Assembly: GCA_932294295.1 (NCBI GenBank)
Contig: OW028580.1
Location: forward strand, 32,062,136-32,126,135
DNA length: 64,000 nucleotides
Direction: 5' to 3'
Origin: Alitta virens
Taxonomy: Eukaryota; Annelida; Polychaeta; Phyllodocida; Nereididae
Of this stretch, positions 1 through 12,509 are shown piece after piece. The translations under genes were made by a program, and so were the position numbers. Position 1 is the first letter of the stretch; every line of letters starts with the position of its first letter. Under the pieces are notes generated by a model. That model saw nothing but the letters and a program-made list of their open reading frames with translations, searched no databases and was not told the DNA's origin.

Positions 1-258
1 GGAGTTAATCTCTTTCGCAGGTAGTTTAGAGGACCAAGTTCGCTGTTCTCACTGGACCTTAGAATGGCCTGGGCCCAGGGTTCTAATTAAGGAAAGGTCG
101 AAGCTGTCCTTGTTGACTATTGCTTTATGCTCTTTTCGTGAAATTCAAAATCTCAAGTAATATTTCATTCAGTAGAAATGTGTAGGCATGAATCTCGCTG
201 CGAAAGTTATTTCAATGCCTCAGTCGTGTAATAAACAGTGTATAATAAAAGTAAGAAA

Positions 259-540
259 TTAAGTGGTGTGAATAAAGAGGGTTTTTAATAACTGGGCGCA
301 CTTAATACTGTAAATTATTACAACCATGCTGGGTGGGCTGACCACATCTGCTGAAGGTCCAAGGTTCCATCCAGCTGGATGTCGGATCGCATGAGACTTT
401 AAATTTGAAGTGCCTTTTACTCTGTGCCTATGCTGAGGCAAGTAAAAGTCCCCACTGATGGAGTAACTGTGTAAAATGATGTGGACTCCTAGTCTTATCA
501 TCTCATCATTACGTCTGCTTCTGGCAGCTGGTCAAATAAG
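259..540. repeat. Dispersed repeat remnant upstream of the channel gene
   Basis: Shares blocks such as the 'tgctgaggcaagtaaaagt' stretch and the 'atgtggactcc' end with other intergenic stretches, notably 4922-5150 and, in reverse orientation, parts of 22680-22800 and 43010-43110. It looks like an old SINE-like element. The only open frame over it (80 residues) resembles no protein I know. The rest of 1-580 shows no exon that I can support. Confidence 0.4.
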
Positions 541-582
541 CTGACTAAGCTTCAGACCCATTAGCATTGTAACTATACAGAG

Positions 583-849
583 ACATTCAGTTAGTTTCCT
601 TAAAAACGGCCCGTCAAATTGAGCCTAGCCAAAACTGTCATTGCTGGCTACTCAAAACCGGACCTAAAAGTACATATTTATGATATATTACATTACATTT
701 GTTTACAATTTTATGGTGATAAATGTAAGCTGACGATTAGCTATAGAAGTGCACAGAAGCAGCTGGCTTTAGCATGTTTTGATCACAGTCAGGTATAGGT
801 CGCTACAGCCATCTAGAGTCAACCTTTTTTTTTTATGAACTAACTGTAG
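583..849. mobile_element. TIR MITE, 'CAGTTAGTTTC' family
   Basis: Begins CAGTTAGTTTCCTTAAA and ends with the inverted form GAACTAACTG. The interior ('cggcccgtcaaattgagcc', 'agcagctggctttagcatg', 'caggtataggtcgctacag') recurs at 2033-2434, 2870-3176, 22200-22490, about 40930-41340, 59720-60300 and 62500-63080. No coding capacity, so a non-autonomous DNA transposon. Exact ends are estimated. Confidence 0.75.
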
Positions 850-897
850 GCAATGGTCGATTCTGAACAAAAAAGAAGTATCTGTTTAATCACTTAA

Positions 898-1075
898 CAA
901 TGAGGTGGATGGGTGGATTATGGCTTTACGTCCTGTATTTCTGCACCTGATGTGTTTTTAGGACAGGCAGGGACAAGGATAAAATATCAATCCAACTTAG
1001 GCTCGACCGGGAGCAAACCCAGGACCCAGCAGTTGGAAGCCCACTGCGATACCACTAAGCTAGGCCCCGTCCCCA
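898..1075 (-). mobile_element. tRNA-derived SINE
   Basis: On the minus strand the head has a perfect polymerase III A box, TAGCTTAGTGG, and about 32 nt later a decayed B box, GGTTTGCTCCC. An unrelated body follows ('acctgtcc', 'ggtgcagaaatacagg'). The same body and head occur at 6363-6547, about 61088-61253 and 63869-64000. It lies 200 bp upstream of the channel start codon. The acceptor stem is not formed, so this is not a functional tRNA. Confidence 0.75.
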
Positions 1076-1278
1076 TTTAACTATTACAACACCTGGAATA
1101 ACCATGTTCTGTCACTGTAATGATTGATCAAGACAAATTACCTGGAATGTATCTTTTGTCTTTTTACAGAATTCTTCAGTGCAACTATTGAAGTGCTTGC
1201 CTACCATCGAACACATATTGGTCTAATGGCCATTTCCACTTATTTGTAACAAAAACCTGGATTTTGCAATAATTTAAG

Positions 1279-4200
1279 ATGACAGTCAATCAACCAAGAG
1301 ACCCAATTAGGCGAGACGATGCTCGTGATCAGGTTGTCATCATCTGCCATGAGTTTTCAACAGAGACTTCGGCTCATGGGATGTCACATATTATCAGGGC
1401 AAGAGGTGAGTGCCGTGATTAGTGGCGAGGAGATCTTGTCTGGATTTACGACAATTTTGGTGTATGCCTTGCAGAACTATAGACCATGGTTAAACAGTGG
1501 TGAAAACAAAATCTGCACAGACATATACGTAACCTCCTATTTGTATTGAATTTGTTAAAAATAGAACAAAAATATACCAGCCAGCAATGCTGAGACAATC
1601 AAGAGCTTAGATTGGATATTTACTATAAAAAAGTCTTGCTCATTTGATGGGTGTGCAGAAACGTCCCCCATCCCCTAAAAAAAGAAAACAGAAAAAACTT
1701 ATTGTGAATATTACCAGGCCACTGCAATTGACTAGGTATAGCCATTTAAGTTCAATTAATTCAAACACATACTGACTACAAACTCAGGCCTCAACAAAAC
1801 TAGTTACCATAATTAATTGGGATTTGTTTCAAATTATGAAAACCCCAGCAGTCTGGCAATTATAAGTGTGTTATATGTTTGTTTTTGTTTCAATCAGTTT
1901 TATTTTTGTATATTTCGCCGTCAACAGGCAAACGAAGAAAACTATTCTGGATTGTGATAACACTCGGACTACTTGCAGTTTGGATTCTTCATAGTCAGGA
2001 TACTATCAGGAAATTCTTAAAAAATGAGGTAAAGTTAGTTTCATAAAATATGGTCGACTATAGACAGCTGAAGCAACCTATTCCTGGCTGTAACTACAAT
2101 TGGCTAAAGCCAGCCACTTCTGTCTACTCCTAGCTTATAGTTGGCTTAAACTACCACCACCGAAAAAATATAAACCTTGGTAAATGTAAGAAATTTATCT
2201 AATATATCATAATTCTGTTTGTACAATCCACATACAACTTTTCAACATATTACAAATATGCGTAACTCTCAGCTTATACACCAAATGGTACTACATATAC
2301 TTTTAGATCCAGCTTTGAGTAGCCAGCTATAGCTAGACAGATCCCTTTAGTGGCAGGTAGCATCGTGTAGCAGAAGTTGTCTAGCTTTGTCTAGGGTTAA
2401 TTTGACAACCATTTTTAAAAAAGCTAACTGTATAGGCCTATGCTATTGTATTGTATGAAATGCTGTGATGTGGTAGGTTTTCTTTTTAAACAAATGAGTC
2501 TGTGTTAAAATGTTCATTAAAATTAGACACTTAAAATATGATTATTCATAACGTATTTGTTTTTTTATTTAATTTTTTTATTTGGAATAATATGATATCT
2601 TCATAAAAATTATCCAAACCACATACAGTCCAAATTTGCACAGGAGAGACGTGATTTTGGTACGAAGTGTTTGTGTACAAAGTCATGAGGTTAGATTTTA
2701 TACCATTTTTAAGAACATGTGTCGTGATATGGTTCTGAAGAGTTTACAAATATAAAAATTCTGCTTGGTTATTTTTCTGTACAGTCAATGACATACTGGT
2801 CTAGAACTTCATGGTACTAAGATTTCCAAATAGTGTAGTTCCAATAGTCCAAATTATGTTGAAACCATACAGTTAGTTTCATAAAATATGGTCAATTATA
2901 GACAGCTGTAGCAACCTATTCCTGGCTGTAGCTATAACTGGCAAAAGCCAGCCACTTCCGTCTACTCCTAGCTTATAGTCGGCTTACTGAAAAATATAAA
3001 CATTGGCAAATATAAGCAATATATCTAATATATGTACTTTTAGATCCGGCTTCGAGTAACCAGCTATAGCCAGACAGTTCTGTTTAGTGGCACGTAGCAT
3101 CATATAACAAAAGTGATCCATCTTTGACGTAGTTCAATTTGACAAGCCATGTTTAATGAAACTAACTGTATGTCAGTAGAGTTGATTGTGAGCTGTGTAC
3201 ATTGAAGATGGTCTGAGTTACATATTCCACACGTATATATGTATTCAGTGTAAATAAAACTCTGCACTCTCCCAAGTCAACAATATACACAAGGAGTTAT
3301 TTACTCTTTTGTTCAGTGGAGAGTGTCTGAGATGGGGTCGAACATATTGACGTAAAATTACATGTCCCAGAAAGAGTCTGGTGAACCCTTTTGTAAGACA
3401 CTAAAATAATAAAGCCAGACTAAAGACTTCCTCACCAAACTGCTCAGATAATGTTAGCATTAATGCGTCAATACTGTAGGCTTACAGACCCTAATAGAAA
3501 TATGCCAAAATTGGGCCGACCATTGCCAACATTGTGCCGACACTGGGCTGGCATTGAGCCGACTGTGTCAAGGATGCACCGACATTATTCCATTGAGGCA
3601 CGTAAGCAGAGTTCACATCAGTGCCACTGGTGTAGCTGCTTTTTGCCACCTACCCTTTTTTTTTGGTGATAGTTGGAGCACACGTGATACTGATTTCACA
3701 GCAGATATAGTTACACGAAAAAAAATATTAACTAAATCATTTGCCGACCCTGTAGTGGGTTGTTGAGAACACTGAAGTCTGCAATAAAAACACACCAACA
3801 GCAGTTTTCGACACATTATATTATTCGGTTCAGAACGTGTATAATGCCTCAAATCTGTTCTCCAGTTCTCATGTAAATCAACAGTGAAAGGATTGAATCT
3901 TTTTCACCATTGTCAGTGTGCAGACATTCCCATACTAGGATCCATGATAAATGTCCACTTGCTTTTTTGGCAAATTTTGGCATGAATTGCACGGAGCTGC
4001 GCAAAATGAACAGAAATGTAAGCAACAAGTCAAAGCCCAACTTTCTAGCTGATAAAAACAGCTCTGGGAACCAAATAACCAGAATTATTCTATAATCTCT
4101 ATTGTAATTTCTGCTGCTTCTTTGTAGCCAAAACAAATGGATATAATGATGAAAATATGGCAAAATGTTATCATTGCAAAGATAAGAAAGTTCATTGTTA

Positions 4201-7200
4201 CAGAGGGAAGTTGTCATGGGTTAGAAAGTTGGGACTTGACTTTTTGGTAATATTTACATATAATTTGTGCTTCTCCATGAGAAATATGTCCAAATAAGAC
4301 CAAAAATCAAGTGGAAATTTATTTTGGATTATAACTATAACGGTTCTTTTTTTTTCCAGATAAATGTCCAGGTGGAAATAAAGACAAGCAGAGAGCTGCC
4401 ATTCCCAGCAGTCACCATTTGCAACAAAAATCCGTACAAAATGGACGAATTCATAAATTTCGTTCAACAGATGAACCACACAGCCAGCACGAGAGGTTGG
4501 TTAGTTTTACTGACTAACGTATGATGCCCTAATATGGTCAGGGGTCCTAATATGGTCAGTTACAATTAATTCTCCCTCATTTCATCTGTTGAGCAGTTAC
4601 ACCATTGAAGCAGTAGCATTTTGAAACTTCAGAACTTTTGTTTTCGATTTGCAAGGTCATTCAAGGACAAATTATTCCAACTTGTATACAAAATAAGCCA
4701 AGAAATTGAGAATGCATGAAAATCATGTTGGTCATCAGGGTTTCTTTTCAAACTTGCATGTTTTCAAATATCAACTTTTTAATATGCACCAAAAGTCTGA
4801 AGAAGTAAGTTTAATTAAGAATTTAATTCATATATTTTACATTTAGAGAGTAAAAAATACATGAAAACAAGGTGACCATAATAGGACACTGGTGTCTTAA
4901 CAAAAACCTGACCAAAAGTTAATGGTTAATGCATCTACCAATTCCATACTGGCCAGCTCTGCTAAAGGTCCTATAGGGTTCAATTTTTGGTCCGCGAGCC
5001 ACACGAGAACAATGTTAAATTGGAGGTGCTTTCTACCCAGTGTCTTTGATACAGCAAAGAATAGACCTCACCCATGGGGTAAAAATGTAACATGGTGTGG
5101 ACTCCAAGCCTTAGCCTCAAAGTTCCAGTAGTCAAGACATAGACATGATGATGATAAAGAATGTTTTTGAAAGAAAACGCAATCTTTAATGGACAATATT
5201 TAACTACATTGTCAAAATTTGCTGTAATTTGAATGAAAAGCTGTTATAAATATTACAGTAACTTGCTGCAAATCACAGGATCAAAAAATTGCTGTAACGT
5301 GCATGTTGCCGTAATTAGTACAACAGCTTAGTGTAAATCATACAGCAACAAGACTCTGAACCAGCATAGATTCCGATTAATTATTTTTACCAATATAATA
5401 AACAGTTACAGAGATAGGGATTTCCCTCTGAGGAAGTTGACTGCCGCTATCGAGGGCAACCCCAAATAATTGTACATGAAAGTATTATTTTAAATAATAT
5501 TATACAGGTATATAATTACATGTGAAACTGTGACAAACGTAACAGTTTCTAACAAATTAATAAATATTGTATGTAGTGGAATAGGAGGTCATGTAGAATT
5601 GCTTAACATAACGTGAAAAACCACTAAGCCTTGTGTATTTATTTTATCAATTATTTCATTCGATGTATTGTTTAATATGGATAGAATTTTATTACGAATA
5701 TTGTTTTTTGCATACTGCTGTACATTTTCACACTGTCGTATTTTTAACAGCTGCCAGGGGGGAGCCCATTGACGATATCGCCCCACCCTGGTTCCTGTCA
5801 TGGATGCAGCTTTTGGTGGAGGGAGACGAAAACTTCGAATCGTCAATTTCATCTGCCAAGTTTGGGGAACAATTGCTGCAGCTTGTTGCAGAACTAGTGG
5901 AAATCTATGGAGAATATTACAATCAAAGTTTGCACGAGTTGAGCATCAATCCAGATGATTTTGTGCTCAGTTGCATGTATGAAAGAGAAGACTGTGATAA
6001 CAGGTAAGAACAAAATTGTAGATCTCTTACTATATATATCTAAAAAAACCTCCTACATATCAGACATGCAGGATATAACTTGGTTGCTCGAACAAATGAA
6101 GGCAATTCTTCCTGTTACAGCTGAATTAAGTATTTCAAAATTTGCAAGTCTTGGGGGTAAGACGCTTTACCTTCTACTTTGTATTTGTATTTATTCAAGT
6201 ATTCCTTGGCGGATCCAGAAAAATTGGGGGGGGGGGAAGGTTTCAAAATTATGGCGGACAACACTAAATTGAATAATTAAAATGTACTATAGGCCAGAGG
6301 TGGGTTGGTGGGGGGGGGGGGGGTTAAACCCCTAACCCCCCTGATCCACTACTGTTGTAGTTAAAAAATTTGAGTGGGGCTTTACTTCCTGTATTTCAAA
6401 ACTGGATACGCTAATTTAGGACAGGCGGGGACTATGGCAGTGAGTTAAAGGATGAAACAGCCATCCAACTTAGGCTCGACCGGGAACCAAACCCAGGACC
6501 CAGCGGTTAGAAGCCCTGGGCGCTACAACTGAGCTAGGCCCCCGCCCATCAGTTAAATGGGTTTTGCCGTAATTCAAATAAAATTTGCAACAAAAATAAG
6601 AACGAGATCTGCACAAATAACATAAATGAAAAAAAAAATATATATATATATCAACAATTGTCATATTTTGACCAGTTTCAACTGCCTGAAGTGTATTTTC
6701 TTCTTAAATTGTTGATATGACATTCTAAAATATGTGCCGATGGCCTTTAACCCATAAATTTGCTTAATAACAGCACCCTTTCTTCTTGATCAACCAAGCA
6801 AAGTGATCTCTCTGTCCAAAAAGCCTTTAAGGCAAAAATTATTTCCTGAAATCAGGTCTGCTTTTTCATTATATTATTTACCACTATTTCTCACGAGTTG
6901 CTTTCATCTTTTTTGAAGTTTGTCGAGGGCGTTGGCGTAATGCCATTTTCAAGTCACGATTTGATCGTATTTCCAAACTTGTGTATCCTGAAGGCCAATC
7001 AAAGTAACTAAAATATCTACAGAAGTATTTTTAAAGTTTCCTGTAATAATAATAACACCTCTTGAGTCATAATAGGGATTGCACAGCAAGGACGTTTTGT
7101 GAGAAATATCAAATAAAATTACTGATAACTCTATACCAACAACAAATTGCCAAACAATTTCTTTCTTACTTACTACTCAACAAAGTCAACTATGATTTCA

Positions 7201-10200
7201 CAAAATATTGTTTGAATTGCACTTTAATGCATTTGGTCTTAATATATGCGACAAATTGTTCCAGTGCTTTCCAACTGGTATTTATAATTCAGCTCAATGC
7301 ATCCTGCCAAATACTATTACCGGCACACTCTGTTGGTTACGTAAGACAGACAGAAAGACAGACAGACAGCTAGACAGCTAGACAGACAGACAGACAAATG
7401 ATTTTTATTTAAGCCAGTTGCATTTACAATTGGTAACTAAGTCATATATCACCGACGCTATTGTGAGGGCCCCCCCCCCCCCCTTTACAGATTTATAATT
7501 GAATAATTTCTTGTTTGCTTCAAGTTAATAAAATGAATAACTTATTTAACTCAATGTTTGGATAAAAAAAGCTGTAGGTCGTGGTAGTTTTGGTAATATA
7601 ATAATGATAATTTTGCAAAATAGCGTAAAAGGTAAAGAGAGAGAAAGAAAGAAAAAAAGAAGAAGAAAAGCAAAAAGGAGAAGAAAGCATACAACATTTG
7701 ATATGAATTAGAAGTGATTAATGAGATGATCTGTCACACACACAGCAACTGTCACGTTAAACATAATTCTGTAGGAATCAAACCACAGACACACTTATAT
7801 CATTGTCAGATTCAGATGCATTTATTTGCAATTTTACATGAAAATGAGCATTAGAATAACAACAATGTTACATAAAGGCGGGAGACCCCAATAAGAAAAT
7901 TTGAGTTTTCGCTACCGTGGGGCCACCTAGAGAGATTCTATTGCATTATATAAGTAAGGAAAGTGACAGTAAAAACTGCTCCCATCAGTGTTGGTTTTGA
8001 ACATGACTAACTTCCAATTGAGATGATAAATTAACATAGTGAGTTATGACATGGCTTATATATTTTCAATATGCAATCAGATATAAAAATTATCAATATT
8101 ACATTTAGCAACTGTCCATTTAAAAAATTTATACTTCTTGAAACCATCTTAGCTGTGTGTATTTAGTGACATAATTTCAGGTCATGCAGTGCACAAATAT
8201 CATGAAATTTTTGAAGTTTTAGTTTCTTAAATAAGCCACTAGTATTTGCTGTTAGTAAGAAACCTCACGGCTTTCTTTTGTAAAACAGACATATTCTGAC
8301 ATTGCCATCCCCAAAGGATTACACCATAACTTAAATGAGACAAAACGAGAGAATTATATATATGTAACAGGGCGTTGAATGGCAATGTAAACTACTAACA
8401 TATAGTTTTTGCAAATTTCTTTGTGATCATGGATGCTTATCAATCATTTCACCTAGAAAATTAAATTTATCAAAAAACTCTACAATCTTCAATTTGTTCC
8501 ACTTGTTTAGTTTAATGCCTATGGAAAGATTGGCTACATGATAATCCCAGACAATTTGTCGTGCAATAAACACTGTCACCTTAATGCTCAATCAGCATTG
8601 GACTACCAAGAACACTTCCCCACTTCAGACAATAACAATAATCAATCACTAAATACATTTCAGAGAAGACATATCAATGGTCACTTTCTTCAACTGGTTG
8701 TATGGCACTTGTTCAGTCTTCCTAGTGAAGCATAATGCCACAAGAACTGGTCCTAGGTTTGGGTTGGAACTGACCCTGAACATCCAACAGGAGGATTATT
8801 TGGACTTGACAACACAGGCAGGGGCACTTGTCATGGTGCACCCCCCTGACCAGATGCCATTTCCGGAAGATGAGGGCATCAGTATACCCCCTGGTCAAGC
8901 TGCTTTGATTGGGGTCAAACTAGTAAGTGCCTACCCAGATAGCATTCCAAATCGTATCAACGTCGGCGCGATGTTGGTGATTTTGAAACGATGTTGTACT
9001 GACGGCAGTCGATATAGCAATGGCGCTGGCGAGATTTGGAATGCTATCTGGGTAGTGTCGATTTTGAAACCTACAAGCTAGATACCAATCCAAATCGGAC
9101 CTATTTCATTTCAATACAGGTTGCGGTGGCAACAAAATTGTATCAACATCACCGACATCGTGCCAATTTTGCCACAATTTGGAATGCTGTCTGGGACAAT
9201 CCCTTTCAATGTCATTTACTAAAGATAACTGCCCATCAATGTTTTAGTTCACGCATCATAAATTGAACCTTGGACAACTAGTTTTGCATTTTAGCGTTTT
9301 TATTTTTGCATTTTATCATATACACTTTAACACTCACTCTTCTTTGCAGAAGAAACGTGAAAGACTAGGAGGAAAGTATGGCAACTGTATAAACAACGAC
9401 AAACCACCAAACATCACAAACTACTTCAATGAAGAGTTCATTTGGACGAATTACAGTCTAAAGGTAAATATGCAACATATATAGCCTGATGTTGAATGGT
9501 GACTCTGATCAGATAATCAAAATGGTCACTAACCGACCACACAGTTCAATTGCATTGTCCAATGTTTAGTGATTTAGATTAATTTTGATTGGCAAACAAC
9601 ATTGTAATGAGGAGATAATAGTGGATTTTCACGGAAGGTTCGCTATATTTCCACCAGGTGGCTACAACAGAATACTGCAATTCTATTGGCTGAAAGCGTT
9701 CCCGCCCTTAATTGTGATTGGCTGAAGCAAAGTGCATCCTAGCAGCAGTATTTTTAGTGCATTTTAATGTATATTTAACATCTTATCATTCAATTGATTT
9801 CCACTTCTTCCCTGAGAAAATTGTATTTATGGAATCAGTTTGTTATAATCTACTGTGTCTGAAAAGCTAAACGAGTAATAAGGAGAGATGAAAGACTTAC
9901 GTCCTTCTGAATTCAGGGCTGCTCAGTGAAAAGACTATTGACAATGATACCAACCCTGTAAATTTAGCAATCATTGTATCTGTAATTTTAAAACACTATA
10001 TTCCATATATGATAAAATAATGTTGACGGGAAACCAATGATCAACTATAGCACATGATGTTGATGATCAAATTATTAAAAAATGATGATGTGACATTGTT
10101 AGATTTGTGTAAAGCAAATTAATATATATAGTAATATTTTTATATATAGTAATATTTTGTTTTGCTCAAAATACTTTTGCTTGCAACATTTAATCAAATT

Positions 10201-12466
10201 ATCTCATAATATTATTTTCACTCAATGTTTTACCTCTTCATCTTCATCTTATTCTTTGTACGACTTATTTCTTCTTCCTCTTCTTCTTCTTGAAGACTTG
10301 CCAGAGGTCTTGCTTCCAGTCTAATGTCAGACAGACTTGCCAATGCCTGGATGTTCGGTTTCCCCCCTATGATGAATACCAGAATTTCACTTCTTGTTTA
10401 TCCAAGTATTACACCTCTTACAATTTCTCAAAAGGTATGTCCTTTGGTGTACAATTTATTGAATTATTGATTCATTTTCTCAACCTTTGGAGCATTGGAA
10501 TATGAAGCATGTTCCAGTAGTAAGTATATTAAGATTCAGCATACCAAACATGTTATTAATCTAATCCAAGTCGGGGCGATGTTGGCGATGTTAATACAAT
10601 GTTGTAAAAATGGTGGCCAATATGGAAACGATGCTGGGCCGATTTGGAATGCTGTCTGGGATCAATGTTACACTACCATCTAGCATCACCATTATCTTGA
10701 TTATTTATTTCATTTATGTTTAATCTGAGAATATATCTAAAATTACGTATATTTATATTTATTGCGTTTTTCAGTAATTGACTTATTTATATTAATTCGG
10801 TAACTCAGCAAGGAAACGCTATGTTTCACAGTTTTATATGTACGGTACTTTACGACTGCAAAAATATGGTATATGTACAAATTAAAATCATTCTTTTTTA
10901 TTCTTGCAGGCTGGCCCACCACTGTTGGTTGCCAAGATGATGTAACCACAAAATTCAACAAAAATTCGCTTGGCTGTGATGAACTATGTCATGTTGCTTG
11001 CAAGTAAGCTAACTTTTATACTATGTGAATAAGCATCTCCTACCGGAAATTAAAAATATTGATTAATACCTATAAGATATAAAGCTCTAGAAGTGATTAT
11101 AAAATATAATAATATTGGTTCTGTAAAAAGACTGAATATATTATTCAATTGTCGACCTCACAGACAAGATCAACAGCTAATGCAATCTACCAATAAGAAT
11201 GACACCTTTTAACTTTTCAGAGAAACTCTTTATGAGCCAACCGTGTCGTACGCAGCATGGCCGTCAGATGCCTCTCTGGTAAATATTACGAATATGCTCC
11301 CTCTGGTGTAGAGTGATAAATGTACTCTGACTTAATATATATATAACTATTATTTATCCTTTTTTTTAAATATCATTGCAATGTAGATTTCCTAAACTGT
11401 GTTTATTTAAAGTTACTGACTGATTCACGCACTTATGCATTCAATCTTTAATTAATTCATTTATTCATTCATTCGTTCATTGCAGAATGCCACATTGGAG
11501 TCACTAAAAGGCATGTCTGCAAATGCAGATGAAATTCTGGAGCTTGGATACGAGTCCTTTAGGAAGAACTTTTTGCAAGTCACAGTTTACTTTCAAGACC
11601 TCAATTATGAGTTGCTATCTGAAAAGGTGGCTGTGGAGGTTTGTCCTTTTTCTGATTTTATACAGAAATGAATTCGTGCAACTGGCCTGAAAACTACTTC
11701 ACTATCAAAGATCGATCGCATCAGACATAATGCCACCGATTTATGGCGAGAACTCAAGTAACAAATCAAACTTATCATTACATCTGCCTCTGGCAGCTGG
11801 TCACGGAAGCTGACTATACTTCAAATTAACCAGTAGCATTGATACAATAACGAAAAAGTGATCATTTGGTAACTTTTAACCCTGTTTAACCCAGATAGCA
11901 TTCCAAATCGAGCCGGCAACTTTTCTAAATCGGCCGCTGTCGTTGCAACATAGTTTTTACATCGCCCACATCGTGCCGACATCGAAACGATTTGGAATGC
12001 TATCAGGGAACATTATTATGTGCTAATATTTTCTTCTTTTTTATTTCAGCTCACTCAAATGTTGTCTGATTTAGGCGGCAACACTGGCATGTACGTTGGG
12101 GCTTCTCTTTTTACTATTGTGGAATTTGTGGAGCTTTTTGGAGATTTGTGGTTATGGATTTGTTGCCATACCAAAAGACGAAAGCGGCCGAAATATGCCC
12201 CACCAACCGATGAAGACTTTCCGCAAGCCAATCACATCAATTATACTGTTAATAGTGACAACAACACACCGAATTATCGTGATAATAAGCGTCATGATAA
12301 AATCAATGGTCATGATAAACATTCCGATAAATATCCGCGTAACAAACGTGGTCAGGAAAATGGCGGATTTTATCCGAACTCTAATGGTCATTTAGGTAGG
12401 CCTTCTAAAAAGGGTTTGCCGAGAACTCCTATGCCCATGGAGTTTCATGACAGTGGACTATACTAA
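1279..12466 (+). CDS. ENaC/ASIC/degenerin-family sodium channel subunit, complete 11-exon gene
   Basis: Amiloride-sensitive-type cation channel subunit, expected in the plasma membrane as part of a trimer. Coding exons: 1279-1405, 1928-2028, 4360-4495, 5751-6003, 8664-8922, 9350-9463, 10296-10434, 10910-11003, 11221-11278, 11486-11638, 12050-12466. All introns are GT-AG and phases join exactly: 1,851 nt, 616 residues. The start is the first ATG after an in-frame TAA at 1270-1272. Visible landmarks: His-Gly gating motif (residues 33-34), TM1 (about 48-64), FPAVTICNKNP (91-101), a cysteine-rich extracellular domain, the SYAAWPS block (417-423), TM2 with GGNTGMYVGAS (487-497; GAS at 495-497 is the expected selectivity filter). 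The cytosolic tail is rich in Asn, His, Lys and Asp. Length is typical of the family. Ligand and ion preference cannot be read from sequence. A further 5' noncoding exon is possible. Family call is very secure; subfamily is open. Confidence 0.95.
2033..2434. mobile_element. TIR MITE in channel intron 2, 'CAGTTAGTTTC' family
   Basis: Starts AGTTAGTTTCATAAAATATGG only a few bases after the exon 2 donor and ends AAGCTAACTGTATA. The interior is closely similar to the copy 840 bp further on ('tatagacagctg', 'aagccagccacttc', 'cctagcttatag'). No ORF. Confidence 0.7.
2870..3176. mobile_element. Second TIR MITE in channel intron 2
   Basis: Runs from TACAGTTAGTTTCATAAAAT to GAAACTAACTGTATG, giving TIRs of about 15 bp. 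It is in the same orientation as the 2033-2434 copy and is shortened inside. The rest of intron 2 (2435-2869 and 3177-4359) is AT-rich; apart from short repeat pieces I see nothing in it. Confidence 0.75.
4922..5150. repeat. SINE-like dispersed repeat in channel intron 3
   Basis: Carries 'cacccatggggtaaaaatgtaacatgg' type sequence, shared with 17440-17480, 22700-22730 and 43025-43050, and 'tgtggactcc' shared with 480-490. Probably an old retroposon fragment. The 69-residue frame over it is not protein-like. The remainder of intron 3 (4496-5750) shows only AT-rich sequence and a short 'tgccgctatcgagggcaa' piece at 5442-5459 that belongs to the same repeat group. Confidence 0.4.
6283..6332. repeat. 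Poly-G tracts in channel intron 4
   Basis: A run of about 14 G near 6311-6325, with another of 9 G at 6227-6237. Such runs are hard to sequence, so their lengths may be wrong. They sit between exon 4 and the SINE at 6363. Confidence 0.6.
6363..6547 (-). mobile_element. tRNA-derived SINE in channel intron 4
   Basis: Same family as 898-1075. Minus-strand A box TAGCTCAGTTG and B box GGTTTGGTTCCC with normal tRNA spacing, then the shared body. Antisense to the channel gene. The rest of intron 4 holds a CAGA microsatellite and a LINE remnant. Confidence 0.75.
7342..7397. repeat. (CAGA)n microsatellite
   Basis: Imperfect tetranucleotide array interrupted by two 'cagctaga' units, intron 4 of the channel gene. 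Confidence 0.85.
7470..7483. repeat. Poly-C run in channel intron 4
   Basis: About 14 C in a row. Between it and the LINE remnant at 8160 is a purine-rich stretch (7628-7690, mainly GAAA/GAAG) and AT-rich sequence with no recognised feature. Confidence 0.7.
8160..8362 (-). pseudogene. LINE reverse-transcriptase 3' fragment
   Basis: Read on the minus strand, one frame gives SLVLSHLSYGVILWGWQ and LQKKAVRFLTNSKY, the typical end of the thumb region of CR1/L2/RTE-like reverse transcriptases. A stop follows, and a shifted frame gives LFKKLKLQKFHDICALHDLK, the next conserved block. It is a broken, non-functional fragment lying antisense in channel intron 4. Flanking sequence 7780-8520 may be part of the same insertion. 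Confidence 0.75.
8934..9052. mobile_element. 119-bp palindromic MITE, copy a
   Basis: Begins CCCAGATAGCATTCCAAATC and ends with its reverse complement GATTTGGAATGCTATCTGGG. Between the ends lie imperfect inverted repeats of GATGTTGG/CGACATCG type. It starts only 12 nt inside the intron, right after the exon 5 donor (GTAAGT at 8923). Confidence 0.85.
9078..9197. mobile_element. Palindromic MITE, diverged copy b
   Basis: Left end ACCAATCCAAATCGGACC, right end TTTGGAATGCTGTCTGGG; the interior shares 'gtatcaacatcaccgacatcgtgcc'. Adjacent to copy a in the same intron. Confidence 0.7.
10556..10668. mobile_element. Palindromic MITE, copy c, in channel intron 7
   Basis: Left end decayed (CTAATCCAAGTCGG); the right end CCGATTTGGAATGCTGTCTGG is clear. 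Same internal blocks as the other copies. Confidence 0.7.
11890..12008. mobile_element. Palindromic MITE, copy d, just before the pore exon
   Basis: Runs from CCCAGATAGCATTCCAAATC to ACGATTTGGAATGCTATCAG. It ends 41 nt before exon 11, so it borders the polypyrimidine tract and branch-point region of the last intron. Confidence 0.85.
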
Positions 12467-12509
12467 CAATTATGACTGTTATGAATTATGTATATTTATT
12501 TGTGCAATA

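Noticed and set aside
898..1075. tRNA gene on the minus strand
   Set aside because: A and B boxes are present but the stems do not pair and the sequence continues into a shared repeat body; it is a SINE.
8934..9052. Palindromic repeats considered as a CRISPR array or bacterial-type terminators
   Set aside because: Copies are scattered over 44 kb, are not regularly spaced, and the genome is clearly eukaryotic; they behave as MITEs.
12096..12395. 99-residue + and 79-residue - frames over the last channel exon
   Set aside because: Shadows of exon 11 in other phases; the exon 11 frame joins correctly to exon 10.
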